Assembly (NCBI GenBank): GCA_018222805.1
Contig: JAAEZQ010000033.1
Coordinates: 1 to 39,955 of the forward strand
Source: Vibrionaceae bacterium
Lineage (GTDB): Bacteria > Pseudomonadota > Gammaproteobacteria > Enterobacterales > Vibrionaceae
DNA length: 39,955 nucleotides
Reading direction: 5' to 3'
The position numbers and the translations under genes are program-made. Positions 8,770-16,980 of the stretch are shown here, piece after piece. The notes beneath the pieces were generated by a model, which saw nothing but the letters and a program-made list of their open reading frames with translations, did no database searches and was not told where the DNA came from. Position 1 is the first letter of the stretch, and each line of letters begins with the position of its first letter.

Positions 8770-9863
8770 TGGCGAAAGTAGAATTCAAAAACATCAAGAA
8801 GTCTTACGATGATGTGGAAGTGGTAAAGCATTTTGACTTCACGGTACAAGATGGTGAGTTCGTGGTTTTCCTTGGTCCATCTGGATGTGGAAAATCGACC
8901 ACGCTTCGTATGCTGGCGGGATTGGAAAGCATCACGGCAGGCGAGATTTACGTTGGCGATAAGCTGATGAACAAAATCGATGCGAAAGACCGTGACCTAG
9001 CGATGGTGTTCCAGAGCTACGCGCTCTATCCACACATGACCGTGTACGAAAACATCGCGTTTGCACTTAAGCTCAAGGGAATGGCGAAAGATCAAATCGA
9101 TGTGGAGGTGCGTAAAGCGGCCAAAATGCTGGAGCTGGATACTCTACTGGAGCGAAAACCAAAAGAGCTTTCGGGTGGTCAGCGTCAGCGTGTGGCTATG
9201 GGACGTGCGATGGTGCGTACGCCTAAAGTGTTCCTATTTGATGAGCCATTGTCGAACCTTGATGCCAAACTGCGTGGTGTGATGCGTGAAGAGATCAAAC
9301 AGCTTCACCGCGAGCTTAAAACCACGACCATCTATGTGACTCACGATCAGATTGAAGCAATGACACTGGCAGATCGTATCGTGATTCTTAAAGACGGTTA
9401 CGTGGCACAGGTTGGTACACCAACGGAAGTGTTCCAACGTCCTGCGAACAAGTTCGTGGCGCAGTTCATTGGTAACCCATCTATGAACATGTTGGATGCG
9501 AAGCTAGTAGGCGAAGAGGGTAACTGGAAAGTGGCGCTAGGCGACGTTCTTCTGCCTCTTCCAGAGCGCTTTAAAGCCCATGCCTCGAAGAACTTAGCGC
9601 TGCATTTTGGTGTGCGTCCAACCGACATCCACCTACGTGCTGAGCAAGTGGAACACGATCGTGTGTTGCCAATCCCTGTTAAAATCAATGACAAGGAGCT
9701 GCTTGGCGCGAGCATTCTGCTCAAAACGGAAATCGCGGGTCAGCCTTTAATGGTCGAAACACAAGCCGCGGAAGTGGATGTTGACACGTTAACGCTATAC
9801 TTAGACCTTGATGCTATTCACTTGTTTGATGCACTGAGTGAAAACTCACTTGCGACTTTTTAA
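8769..9863 (+). CDS. Sugar ABC transporter ATPase (MalK/UgpC/MsmX type)
   Basis: A 364-residue ATP-binding subunit. Walker A is GPSGCGKST at residues 36-44, the Q-loop is VFQSYALYPHMTVYEN, the signature is LSGGQRQRVAMGRA, Walker B is VFLFDEPLSNLDAKLR and the switch histidine is in YVTHDQ. The C-terminal 120 residues form the TOBE/MalK-like regulatory domain (GVRPTDIHL). It drives the two CUT1 permeases of this operon. It is the last gene, overlapping the GH1 stop by one base and followed by a strong terminator. Confidence 0.93.
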   Translation: MAKVEFKNIKKSYDDVEVVKHFDFTVQDGEFVVFLGPSGCGKSTTLRMLAGLESITAGEIYVGDKLMNKIDAKDRDLAMVFQSYALYPHMTVYENIAFALKLKGMAKDQIDVEVRKAAKMLELDTLLERKPKELSGGQRQRVAMGRAMVRTPKVFLFDEPLSNLDAKLRGVMREEIKQLHRELKTTTIYVTHDQIEAMTLADRIVILKDGYVAQVGTPTEVFQRPANKFVAQFIGNPSMNMLDAKLVGEEGNWKVALGDVLLPLPERFKAHASKNLALHFGVRPTDIHLRAEQVEHDRVLPIPVKINDKELLGASILLKTEIAGQPLMVETQAAEVDVDTLTLYLDLDAIHLFDALSENSLATF

Positions 9864-9884
9864 TTTTTGTTGATGGACAAGATT

Positions 9885-9916
9885 AAGAGCCAGTGCTTGT
9901 GCACTGGCTTTTCTTA
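9885..9916 (+). terminator. Rho-independent terminator of the CUT1/GH1 operon
   Basis: GCCAGTGC (9889-9896) pairs with GCACTGGC (9901-9908) around TTGT. Flanking A/T pairs lengthen the stem, and TTTTCTT follows. Confidence 0.92.
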
Positions 9917-10009
9917 TTTAAAGGTCCTTTACCAATAATATTGAGTGAATAGAGCTCATAACTTATATTTCTGCTATTGGCTTGTTCATATTGGAACTGT
10001 CGGATAATT

Positions 10010-11038
10010 ATGAAAAAGAAAAAACGCTCTCCTTCTATTTACGATGTGGCCAAGTTAGCTGGCGTCTCCCCGAGTACCGTTTCACGCTTTTTAAATCGCA
10101 CCACGTTTATCTCTAAACCCAAAACCATCGCGATTGAAGACGCGATAAAAGCGCTGGATTACAAACCCAATTTCCACATGAACCAAGGCAGCAATACACG
10201 TTCGATGACGATTGGTGTACTGGTCCAAAACCCAGAGAGCCCGTTTACCAGCCGCATTTTTAACGACATGGAAAGCTTTCTTGGGCCTAAAGGTTATTCT
10301 TTGGTGATTGCCTCTGGATATTGGCAGCACAGCATGCAGCTTCAAGCCCTTGAATACTTAGAAAAGAGCAATGTCGATGGCGTGATTGTGGTGGCTGGCA
10401 GCCTCACAGAGCAAGAACTAGTGGATTATTCGAAGAAGATTCCGGTCGTAGCGGTTGGCTACAATTATGCAGCGGAAAAGCTACAAGCGGTCAATATTGA
10501 TAATGTACTTGGGGGCCACATGGCGACGCTGCATTTACTGCAGCAGGGGCATGTGAATATTGCTCATATTAAAGGCTTGCTCAACCAACCGGATGCAGTT
10601 GCTCGTTTTGTCGGTTACAAGAAAGCGTTGGCAGAGGCGGGTATCAAAGTGCGTAATAGCCTGATCAAGCAGGGAGACTTCAGCAGTGAAACGGGTTATG
10701 ACTGCACTGTGGAATTGATTCAATCAAACGTGCACTTTTCAGCTTTGTTTGCGGCCAATGACCAAACGGCTTATGGAGCGATTAAAGCCTTGCATGATCA
10801 TGGCTTCAAGGTGCCCGAAGATGTTTCTGTGGTCGGTTTTGATGATTTGCCAACGTCTAAGTATTTTACCCCAGGATTGACCACACTACGCCAACCTGTT
10901 GAGGAGATTGGCGTTGTGTGCGCCGAGTCAATCTTAAGCTTATTCTCTGGAGAAAAATGCAACTCGCGACTCCCGCCAATTGATCTTATTGTCCGAGAGT
11001 CGACCGTCTCTAGATTCCATCCCGATGCACCTAAGTAG
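10010..11038 (+). CDS. LacI-family transcriptional regulator, second of three
   Basis: A 342-residue repressor with a lysine-rich N-terminal tail (MKKKKRSPS), a helix-turn-helix (IYDVAKLAGVSPSTVSRFLN), a hinge and a sugar-binding-like effector domain (SMTIGVLVQNPESPFTSRIF onward). The ATG at 10010 is preferred; a TTG at 9977 would add eleven residues with no family match. It has its own promoter region after the terminator at 9885. Its recognition helix (SPSTVSRFLN) differs from the other two LacI proteins (SQATVSR, SQSTVSR), so it may read a different operator. Its 3' end overlaps the convergent gene at 11031 by eight bases. Confidence 0.87.
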   Translation: MKKKKRSPSIYDVAKLAGVSPSTVSRFLNRTTFISKPKTIAIEDAIKALDYKPNFHMNQGSNTRSMTIGVLVQNPESPFTSRIFNDMESFLGPKGYSLVIASGYWQHSMQLQALEYLEKSNVDGVIVVAGSLTEQELVDYSKKIPVVAVGYNYAAEKLQAVNIDNVLGGHMATLHLLQQGHVNIAHIKGLLNQPDAVARFVGYKKALAEAGIKVRNSLIKQGDFSSETGYDCTVELIQSNVHFSALFAANDQTAYGAIKALHDHGFKVPEDVSVVGFDDLPTSKYFTPGLTTLRQPVEEIGVVCAESILSLFSGEKCNSRLPPIDLIVRESTVSRFHPDAPK

Positions 11039-11810
11039 GCAATAGCTCCGATTGGTAGTATGCCAGTTCACTTGGCAAAATTGGATTGGTTAAATGAAAC
11101 ACACGACGTTGGTAGAGATTTACCGCTCGTACATCCGAGCCGTACGTTTGCTCAAATAGTGCGTCCAGTTCGCCGTTTGCCATGCAAAGCTCCAGACCTT
11201 GAGCGATGTTTGCCATTAGATCGTGTTTCTCTGGGTGGCAATAAAACACTAAAGGAAACGGGTAGTAGAGCATTAGCGTTGGTTCAACGACCAAATCTGG
11301 AGCGAGATGAGCAAACTGCGCTACAATCGCCTCGGCTTCGTTCGCGCCCAGTGCCATGTAATCACATTCACGGTTTTGTACGGCAATCAAACGTTCTTCT
11401 AAGCTGCCTTGTTCGACAACATGGTATTGGTTAACGCGAAATAATTCGGCATCTGCCCACGTTGCAGGAATACCAATACTCAGCTTTTTGAGTTGCGCTT
11501 CGCCGAGTGAGCTAAATTCCTTCAATCTGCTTTTGTGCACAATTAATACTCGACAGCCTAATAGACCACGACATAGAGGCTGAGGCAGCATCAGATACGA
11601 GCCTTGGGCAAACTTCATATTACCCGCCACTGTAACTAAAACATCGGTACCATGTGCGAATACCCGCCCCTCATCTTCGGCGTTCGGGTGATCAGTCAAG
11701 TCATTGTTTATAAGCTGGTTTGGTTTAGTCTGTTGCAAGGCGAGCTGCAGTACTTTCCATTCAAACTCTTGGCGAATTGCTGATTTGTTGCCATTCCAAA
11801 ATTGAACCAT
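11031..11810 (-). CDS. Solute-binding-like (SBP family 3) protein without a signal peptide
   Basis: A 259-residue protein that resembles the amino-acid-type periplasmic binding fold: EFEWKVLQLALQQT as the first helix, CRGLLGCRVLIVHKS in the lobe crossover, and an end RRVFHLTNPILPSE typical of marine gammaproteobacterial members. Those normally carry a signal peptide. Here the frame opens directly at MVQFWNGNKS, and AAGGA lies seven bases before this ATG, so the start is firm and the protein should stay in the cytoplasm. Its promoter region carries a perfect GAAAGCGCTTTC operator (11867-11878), so it belongs to the glucan regulon. A sensor or adaptor role is possible; no enzymatic motif is seen. 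Confidence 0.7.
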   Translation of the reverse strand: MVQFWNGNKSAIRQEFEWKVLQLALQQTKPNQLINNDLTDHPNAEDEGRVFAHGTDVLVTVAGNMKFAQGSYLMLPQPLCRGLLGCRVLIVHKSRLKEFSSLGEAQLKKLSIGIPATWADAELFRVNQYHVVEQGSLEERLIAVQNRECDYMALGANEAEAIVAQFAHLAPDLVVEPTLMLYYPFPLVFYCHPEKHDLMANIAQGLELCMANGELDALFEQTYGSDVRAVNLYQRRVFHLTNPILPSELAYYQSELLPT

Positions 11811-11866
11811 ATAACTTTCCTTAGGTTAATCTGATGGAGCTATGATTTCATTGGTTACTTATTAAT

Positions 11867-11878
11867 GAAAGCGCTTTC
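11867..11878. promoter_or_regulatory. LacI-type operator, site A of the 11.8-12.3 kb divergent region
   Basis: A perfect GAAAGC-GCTTTC, centred at 11872.5, 57 bases upstream of the minus-strand solute-binding-like gene. Probably controls that gene and may cooperate with sites B and C. Confidence 0.8.
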
Positions 11879-12174
11879 TTTGTGTTGGGGTGAAATTTGT
11901 GCACATTCGCACGTGTTATGTGGGAAGACATTTTGAATACCTGCTTTTTATTGCTCAGAGGGCGTATTGCTGAACGTATGAATAAACTTGGAACAGCTCA
12001 CAAAATACGACCTAAACCCCACCATTGTAACCCATTGATTTATAGTGGTTAAAAATATAAGTGAGATCTGGGGCTTTTTTAACTTGTTGATATTTATGGG
12101 TTATACTTGTTTGTGATCTAAGCTTTGTTTTCACGTCCTTTCATTGAAGATCTTGCTTATATCTAAGATTATCT

Positions 12175-12202
12175 CACACAAAGAAAGCGCTTTCTTTGTG
12201 TG
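12175..12202. promoter_or_regulatory. LacI-type operator, site B: 28-base perfect palindrome
   Basis: The GAAAGC-GCTTTC core (12183-12194, centre 12188.5) is extended by eight further matching bases on each side, giving an uninterrupted 28-base palindrome, the longest of the set. It lies about 145 bases upstream of the oligosaccharide-binding protein gene. Confidence 0.85.
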
Positions 12203-12284
12203 GTTTCGAGCCCTTTAGTGACAAACAGCTCATGTTCATTCCTAATGAAACCCCACAGTTGGTTCGCTTCATTTTTTAAACTTG

Positions 12285-12302
12285 AAAGAAAGCGCTTTCT
12301 TT
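12285..12302. promoter_or_regulatory. LacI-type operator, site C, before the oligosaccharide ABC operon
   Basis: An 18-base perfect palindrome AAAGAAAGCGCTTTCTTT, centred at 12293.5, ending 33 bases before the ATG at 12336. At that place it would block a promoter or early elongation. The same 18 bases occur before the porin gene (25258). Confidence 0.85.
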
Positions 12303-12335
12303 AATGGGTATTCAACATAATAAAAGGACAATGTG

Positions 12336-13970
12336 ATGCATAAGAAAACTCTGCTCGCTACATTTGCTGCCAGCATGATGCTTGCTACTGCTGCTCAAGC
12401 GGACACCATCAAACAAGGTGGCACACTAACAGTGCCAATTATTAACACGGGCTTTGTCGAAAACTTCAACCCATACACCACCAAGGATACGTTGCACGGC
12501 ATTATGTTTGAGCCGCTATTCGTCCTAAACAACATGACAGGTGAAACGCACTACCGTCTTGCAGAGTCTGTCGAGTATTCAGACGATCTAAAAACTCTTA
12601 AGTTGAAACTGCGTGATGGCCTGAAGTGGTCGGATGGCACTCCTTTGACAGCAGAAGATGTGGTATTCAGTTTCGAGCTGACTAAGAAGTCACCAGCGTT
12701 TGACGTAAAAGCGATTTGGCCAACTGGCAAGCTGCAAAGCATTAAAGCAAGTGACAAACGTACCGTTGTATTTGACTTGGCAGAAGCTGACTCAACTTTC
12801 CTTTGGAGCATCGGCGCTTATCACATTGTTCCTAAACATGTTTGGTCTGACGTAACTGACTACACCACCTTCACGAACCCGAATCCTGTGGGTAGCGGCC
12901 CGATGACGACGGTCAAATACGTGAAACCACAGCAAATGGAGCTGTGCCGTAACCCGAACTACTACCTTGAAAACCGTCCTTATTTGGATTGTGTGAACTT
13001 TCGTTCGTACAACGACAACTCTCAGATTCAACCTGCACTGATCAAAGGTGAGATTGACTGGGGTTCAAACTTTATTGCGGATGTTGAATCGACGTTTGTT
13101 GGTCAAGATAGCGAGAACAACCACTTCTGGTACCCAGCGAATGATGCCATTCACCTATATGTGAATACCAAGAAAGCGCCATTCGATGATCTGCGTGTAC
13201 GCCAAGCGCTATCCATGGCTCTAGACCGTGAAGCGATTGTGGATATTGCTGCTTACGGCTATCCAACTGCGAACTACAACGTGGGCGGTATCGCTGAATT
13301 GTACAAACAACACATCGATGAAAACGTAAATAAAAAATATGGTCACCTAACTCAATACGATGCTGACAAAGCAAAGAGCTTGCTGGATGAAGCAGGCATC
13401 ATTGACCGTAACGGTGATGGCTTCCGCGATACCAAAGATGGCTCTACGGTGGAGTTCGATATTGAAGTCGTGAACGGCTGGACAGACTGGATTCAGGTTG
13501 TGCAGATGGTCACTGAATACTTTGCGGATGTCGGTGTGAAAGCGAACGTGAAAACGGTTGACTGGGCGGTTTACGATAAGAACTTGAAAGACAGCGCGTT
13601 CACTATGTCGATCAACTGGTCAATGGTGTCGGATAACCCAATTTTGGCATTCCAAGAGTACTACCACACGTCTCGTATCGGCAAAGGTTTCCATGCCGGT
13701 CATGGTGTGCACTCTCCGGAAATTGACCAGCTAATTGATAGCTTCGGTAAGATTGGTGATCCGAAGAAACAAGAAGCGATCATCTCTGAGCTGCAAGAGT
13801 TCACGGCGCAAAACATGCCATTTATTCCACTGTTCTCAAACCCAACTTGGTTCCAGTACAGTACGAAAAATATTGTGGGCTGGCCAAGTGAAAAAGACCC
13901 ATACGTACAGCCAGTTTGGTATGACGGCGGTAAGCGCGTGATCATTCTGAACAACCTACATATTAAGTGA
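12336..13970 (+). CDS. ABC transporter substrate-binding protein, oligopeptide/oligosaccharide type (SBP family 5)
   Basis: A 544-residue periplasmic protein of the DppA/OppA structural class. The signal peptide MHKKTLLATFAASMMLATAAQA precedes DTIKQGGTL. Family patterns follow: LRDGLKWSDGTPLTAEDVVFSFE, GSGPM and RQALSMALDREAI. In Vibrio, members of this class bind chitin or beta-glucan oligosaccharides rather than peptides. The GH16 laminarinase and beta-glucan phosphorylase nearby make laminari-oligosaccharides the likely ligand (inference). The ATG at 12336 has AAAGGA seven bases before it; the GTG at 12333 would add one residue only. It is the first gene of the operon, behind operators B and C. 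Confidence 0.87.
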   Translation: MHKKTLLATFAASMMLATAAQADTIKQGGTLTVPIINTGFVENFNPYTTKDTLHGIMFEPLFVLNNMTGETHYRLAESVEYSDDLKTLKLKLRDGLKWSDGTPLTAEDVVFSFELTKKSPAFDVKAIWPTGKLQSIKASDKRTVVFDLAEADSTFLWSIGAYHIVPKHVWSDVTDYTTFTNPNPVGSGPMTTVKYVKPQQMELCRNPNYYLENRPYLDCVNFRSYNDNSQIQPALIKGEIDWGSNFIADVESTFVGQDSENNHFWYPANDAIHLYVNTKKAPFDDLRVRQALSMALDREAIVDIAAYGYPTANYNVGGIAELYKQHIDENVNKKYGHLTQYDADKAKSLLDEAGIIDRNGDGFRDTKDGSTVEFDIEVVNGWTDWIQVVQMVTEYFADVGVKANVKTVDWAVYDKNLKDSAFTMSINWSMVSDNPILAFQEYYHTSRIGKGFHAGHGVHSPEIDQLIDSFGKIGDPKKQEAIISELQEFTAQNMPFIPLFSNPTWFQYSTKNIVGWPSEKDPYVQPVWYDGGKRVIILNNLHIK

Positions 13971-13994
13971 TTTAGTACGTTTTTTAGTTAGCAC

Positions 13995-14022
13995 CGGAGC
14001 CACTACCCGAGTGGTGTGGCTC
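13995..14022 (+). terminator. Intercistronic hairpin after the binding-protein gene
   Basis: GGAGCCAC (13995-14002) pairs with GTGGCTCC (14015-14022), with an inner ACC/GGT pairing and one bulged T. There is no T-run, so it more likely stabilises the upstream message or weakens read-through into the permease genes than stops transcription fully. Confidence 0.6.
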
Positions 14023-14041
14023 CTAGGTATAAAGGTTTGTT

Positions 14042-15016
14042 ATGTCGTTTTTAGCTCGCCGATTTGGCTTTTATTTTACTGCCTTTCTGATTGCGATCTC
14101 TTTCAACTTCATGTTGCCACGCTTAATGCCGGGTGACCCAGTTGATGCTTTGTTTGCTGCGGCGCAAGGTCGAATGGATCCAGCTCAGATGGATGCTGTA
14201 CGTGAAATGTACGGCTTCGTAGATGGCAACATTTTCGTTCAATATATCGCGTACATGAAGAGCGTATTCACACTTGACCTCGGACCATCAGTATTGATGT
14301 TCCCGGTTAGCGTATCTGAAGTGATTGCGATGGCCCTACCATGGACCATGTTTCTAGCTCTTGGTTCGTTGATTGTGGCGCTCATCATTGGTGTCAGCAT
14401 TGGTACTTATGCTTCTTACCGACGTGAAGGTTTGTTTGGTCAAATTGTACCGCCAGTCTTGGCATTCATCAGTAACTTCCCTTACATCGTAACTGCATTG
14501 TTGCTGTTTTACTTCTTCGGTTTGAAGATGGAACTATTACCGCTGGCTTACACCTATGATCCTTCACTCGAACCGGGCTTTAACTGGGAGTTTATCAGCA
14601 GTGTGGCGAAACACGCGGTATTGCCAATGGGCTCGATGGTTGTGGTTGGTATCTCGACGTGGGTATTTAACATGCGTAACGCGATGATCAACGTGCTGGG
14701 TGAAGACTACGTGACCATGGCTGAAGCGAAAGGGTTGAGCAGCTATAAAGTGATGAGCCGTTACGCTGGTCGTAATGCAATATTACCAGTAGCGACCGCA
14801 ATAGCGATGGCAATTGGTTTCTCATTTGCAGGCTCAATCATGACCGAAGTGGTATTCAACTATCAAGGTTTGGGCAACATCTTGCTCAAAGGAATTGTGG
14901 CGCGTGATTACCCACTTATTCAAGCCATCTTACTTATCTTAGTGACGGCGGTTCTGACTGCCAACTTCATTGCCGATCTGCTGTACGTGTGGCTTGACCC
15001 ACGAATTTCGAACTAG
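14042..15016 (+). CDS. ABC transporter permease, DppB/OppB type
   Basis: A 324-residue permease with six predicted helices. It starts MSFLARRFGFYFTAFLIAISFNF and has the typical LPRLMPGDPVDAL patch just after the first helix. The ATPase-docking loop is VTMAEAKGLSSYKVMSRYAGRNAILP (about residues 224-249). The end, LLYVWLDPRI, is a family hallmark. AAAGG precedes the ATG by six bases. It pairs with the DppC-type permease eight bases downstream to form the inner-membrane channel for the oligosaccharide importer. Confidence 0.92.
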   Translation: MSFLARRFGFYFTAFLIAISFNFMLPRLMPGDPVDALFAAAQGRMDPAQMDAVREMYGFVDGNIFVQYIAYMKSVFTLDLGPSVLMFPVSVSEVIAMALPWTMFLALGSLIVALIIGVSIGTYASYRREGLFGQIVPPVLAFISNFPYIVTALLLFYFFGLKMELLPLAYTYDPSLEPGFNWEFISSVAKHAVLPMGSMVVVGISTWVFNMRNAMINVLGEDYVTMAEAKGLSSYKVMSRYAGRNAILPVATAIAMAIGFSFAGSIMTEVVFNYQGLGNILLKGIVARDYPLIQAILLILVTAVLTANFIADLLYVWLDPRISN

Positions 15017-15024
15017 GGTGCATC

Positions 15025-16017
15025 ATGGACAAATTAATCAACAACTCAACGCCTTCTGAGCACGATGAACTAGTGGCTCGTAAGTCGAAGTTTTCTTGGA
15101 AGCGGATTAAAAAGAGCTTTGGTAAAGCTTATGCCTTTTTCTACGGTAACCCGCCAGCCATCATTGGAGGCCTGTTACTGTCTATCGTTTTAGCGGGCGC
15201 TATTTTCGCGCCTGTACTCGCGACGCATGACCCTGATCGCCGTGTCGCTAGGCCGCATGTGGCACCTAATGCTGAACATGTTCTTGGTACCACACGTAGC
15301 GGTCGTGATGTTTACAGTCAAGTGCTGCATGGTGCAAGGAAGTCACTTACGGTGGCCATTTCTGCAGGCGTCATTGCGATGAGTCTTGCGGTTCTCATCG
15401 GTGTTTCTGCGGGGTATTTTGGTGGCAAAGTAGATGAACGTCTTAACTTCCTGACCAACGTATTTTTGGTATTCCCACAGTTACCGTTGCTGATTGTTCT
15501 GGCCGCCTTCCTCGGGCAAGTCGGGTCGTTAGTGATTACATTATTGCTCGGTATAACCTCCTGGCCCTGGGGGGCGCGGGTAATCCGTTCGCAAACTATG
15601 GCGATACGAAACAAAGAATTCATCATCTCAGCGGAGGTTATGGGTGAATCCAAAATCCGCATCATCTTGGTGGAAATCTTACCGAACCTAGTTTCCATCG
15701 TGTTTGGTGGATTCTTGGGCACGGTCATTTACGCAATGGGTTCAGAAGCGGGTCTCGGTATTCTTGGCTTGGGTGATGCAACCGAAGTGAGCTGGGGTTC
15801 AATGCTGTACTGGGCACAAACTTCATCTTCTCTGTACACCGGTGCTTGGTGGGAAATGTTAGTCCCAGCGATGGCGCTGGCCATTACAGGTGGTGCACTG
15901 GCGTTGATCAACATGTCGATTGACCAAGTGAGTAACCCGAAACTTCGTACAGGTCCACACATCAAGTTGTGGAACAAACTGAAAAAAGAAGCAGATAAGC
16001 GCCGAGGTCTAAGATGA
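15025..16017 (+). CDS. ABC transporter permease, DppC/OppC type
   Basis: A 330-residue permease with a long cytoplasmic N-terminus (about 45 residues, rich in Lys and Arg), then NPPAIIGGLLLSIVLAGAIFAPVLATHDP, the normal first helix of the OppC class. HVLGTTRSGRDVYSQVLHGARKSL is the conserved post-helix region, and IISAEVMGESKIRIILVEILPNL is the ATPase-docking loop. Its TGA overlaps the ATG of the next ATPase gene by four bases. Works with the DppB-type permease upstream. Confidence 0.92.
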   Translation: MDKLINNSTPSEHDELVARKSKFSWKRIKKSFGKAYAFFYGNPPAIIGGLLLSIVLAGAIFAPVLATHDPDRRVARPHVAPNAEHVLGTTRSGRDVYSQVLHGARKSLTVAISAGVIAMSLAVLIGVSAGYFGGKVDERLNFLTNVFLVFPQLPLLIVLAAFLGQVGSLVITLLLGITSWPWGARVIRSQTMAIRNKEFIISAEVMGESKIRIILVEILPNLVSIVFGGFLGTVIYAMGSEAGLGILGLGDATEVSWGSMLYWAQTSSSLYTGAWWEMLVPAMALAITGGALALINMSIDQVSNPKLRTGPHIKLWNKLKKEADKRRGLR

Positions 16018-16967
16018 GCAACTTATTAGAAATTAACAACCTATGCGTGGACTACGTGTCACCAAATGGTGTCGCGCGTGCGGTGAACAACGTTAGCATC
16101 ACCATCGCACCGGGGGAGACTCTGGGTATTGCGGGTGAGTCTGGTTGTGGCAAAAGCACACTGGCCTTTGCTATCTCACGTTTACACAAAGCACCCGCAC
16201 TGATCTCGGAAGGGGAAATCCTCTACAAAGGTCAGGATGTATTAAAGATGAACGACAAACAGCTGCGTGACTTCCGCTGGAATGATGTCTCTGTGGTGTT
16301 CCAAAGTGCAATGAACTCACTTAACCCAGTGATTACCATTGGTGAGCAGCTTACCGACGTGATTCTCGCACACCGTAAAGTGCCTTACAAAGAAGCTTAT
16401 GATCGTGCGGTAGAACTGCTTGGTGTCGTGGGTATTCACGGTGACCGCATGGAAAGCTTCCCGCACCAATTGAGCGGTGGTATGCGTCAGCGCGTGGTGA
16501 TTGCGGTGGCACTGGCGTTAGAACCAAAACTGATCATTATGGATGAGCCGACTACAGCACTGGACGTAGTGGTAGAGCGCGAAATCCTCAACGAACTTTA
16601 TGAGCTAAAGAGCAAGTTTGGCTTCTCAATCTTATTCATTAGTCACGACTTAAGCTTGATGGGTGAGATTGCTGACCGCATCGGTGTGATGTATGCGGGT
16701 AACTTGATTGAGCTGGGTGACGCAAAGAACGTATTTGGTGACCCACAGCACCCGTACACAAAAGGTTTGATCTCTTCATTTCCGACCATTCATGGGCCAA
16801 AAGAGCGCCTGTACGGCATTCCGGGCAACCCTGTGAACCTGCTTCAGATCCCACAAGGGTGTAACTTCCAAGCACGTTGCAACGAGTGCTTTGCAGAGTG
16901 TCAGAAGAGCGACCCAACATTGGTGCCAGTGAGCAACGGCAATCTTGTTTCATGCCATTTGATGTAA
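16014..16967 (+). CDS. ABC transporter ATPase, DppD/OppD type
   Basis: A 317-residue ATPase. Walker A is GESGCGKS at residues 41-48, the signature LSGGMRQRVVIAVALALEP, Walker B LIIMDEPTTALD, and the switch region FISHDLSLMGEIADR. The C-terminus holds the oligopeptide-transporter extension with four cysteines (GCNFQARCNECFAEC and a final Cys in SCHLM), a region proposed to bind an iron-sulfur cluster in this family. It starts inside the previous gene, so translation is coupled, and forms a heterodimer with the next ATPase. Confidence 0.93.
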   Translation: MSNLLEINNLCVDYVSPNGVARAVNNVSITIAPGETLGIAGESGCGKSTLAFAISRLHKAPALISEGEILYKGQDVLKMNDKQLRDFRWNDVSVVFQSAMNSLNPVITIGEQLTDVILAHRKVPYKEAYDRAVELLGVVGIHGDRMESFPHQLSGGMRQRVVIAVALALEPKLIIMDEPTTALDVVVEREILNELYELKSKFGFSILFISHDLSLMGEIADRIGVMYAGNLIELGDAKNVFGDPQHPYTKGLISSFPTIHGPKERLYGIPGNPVNLLQIPQGCNFQARCNECFAECQKSDPTLVPVSNGNLVSCHLM

Positions 16968-16980
16968 TCGGGAGAGAAGA

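Noticed and set aside
15318..15728. A 136-codon frame antisense to the DppC-type permease
   Set aside because: It is a shadow of a well-supported gene with conserved permease motifs on the plus strand.
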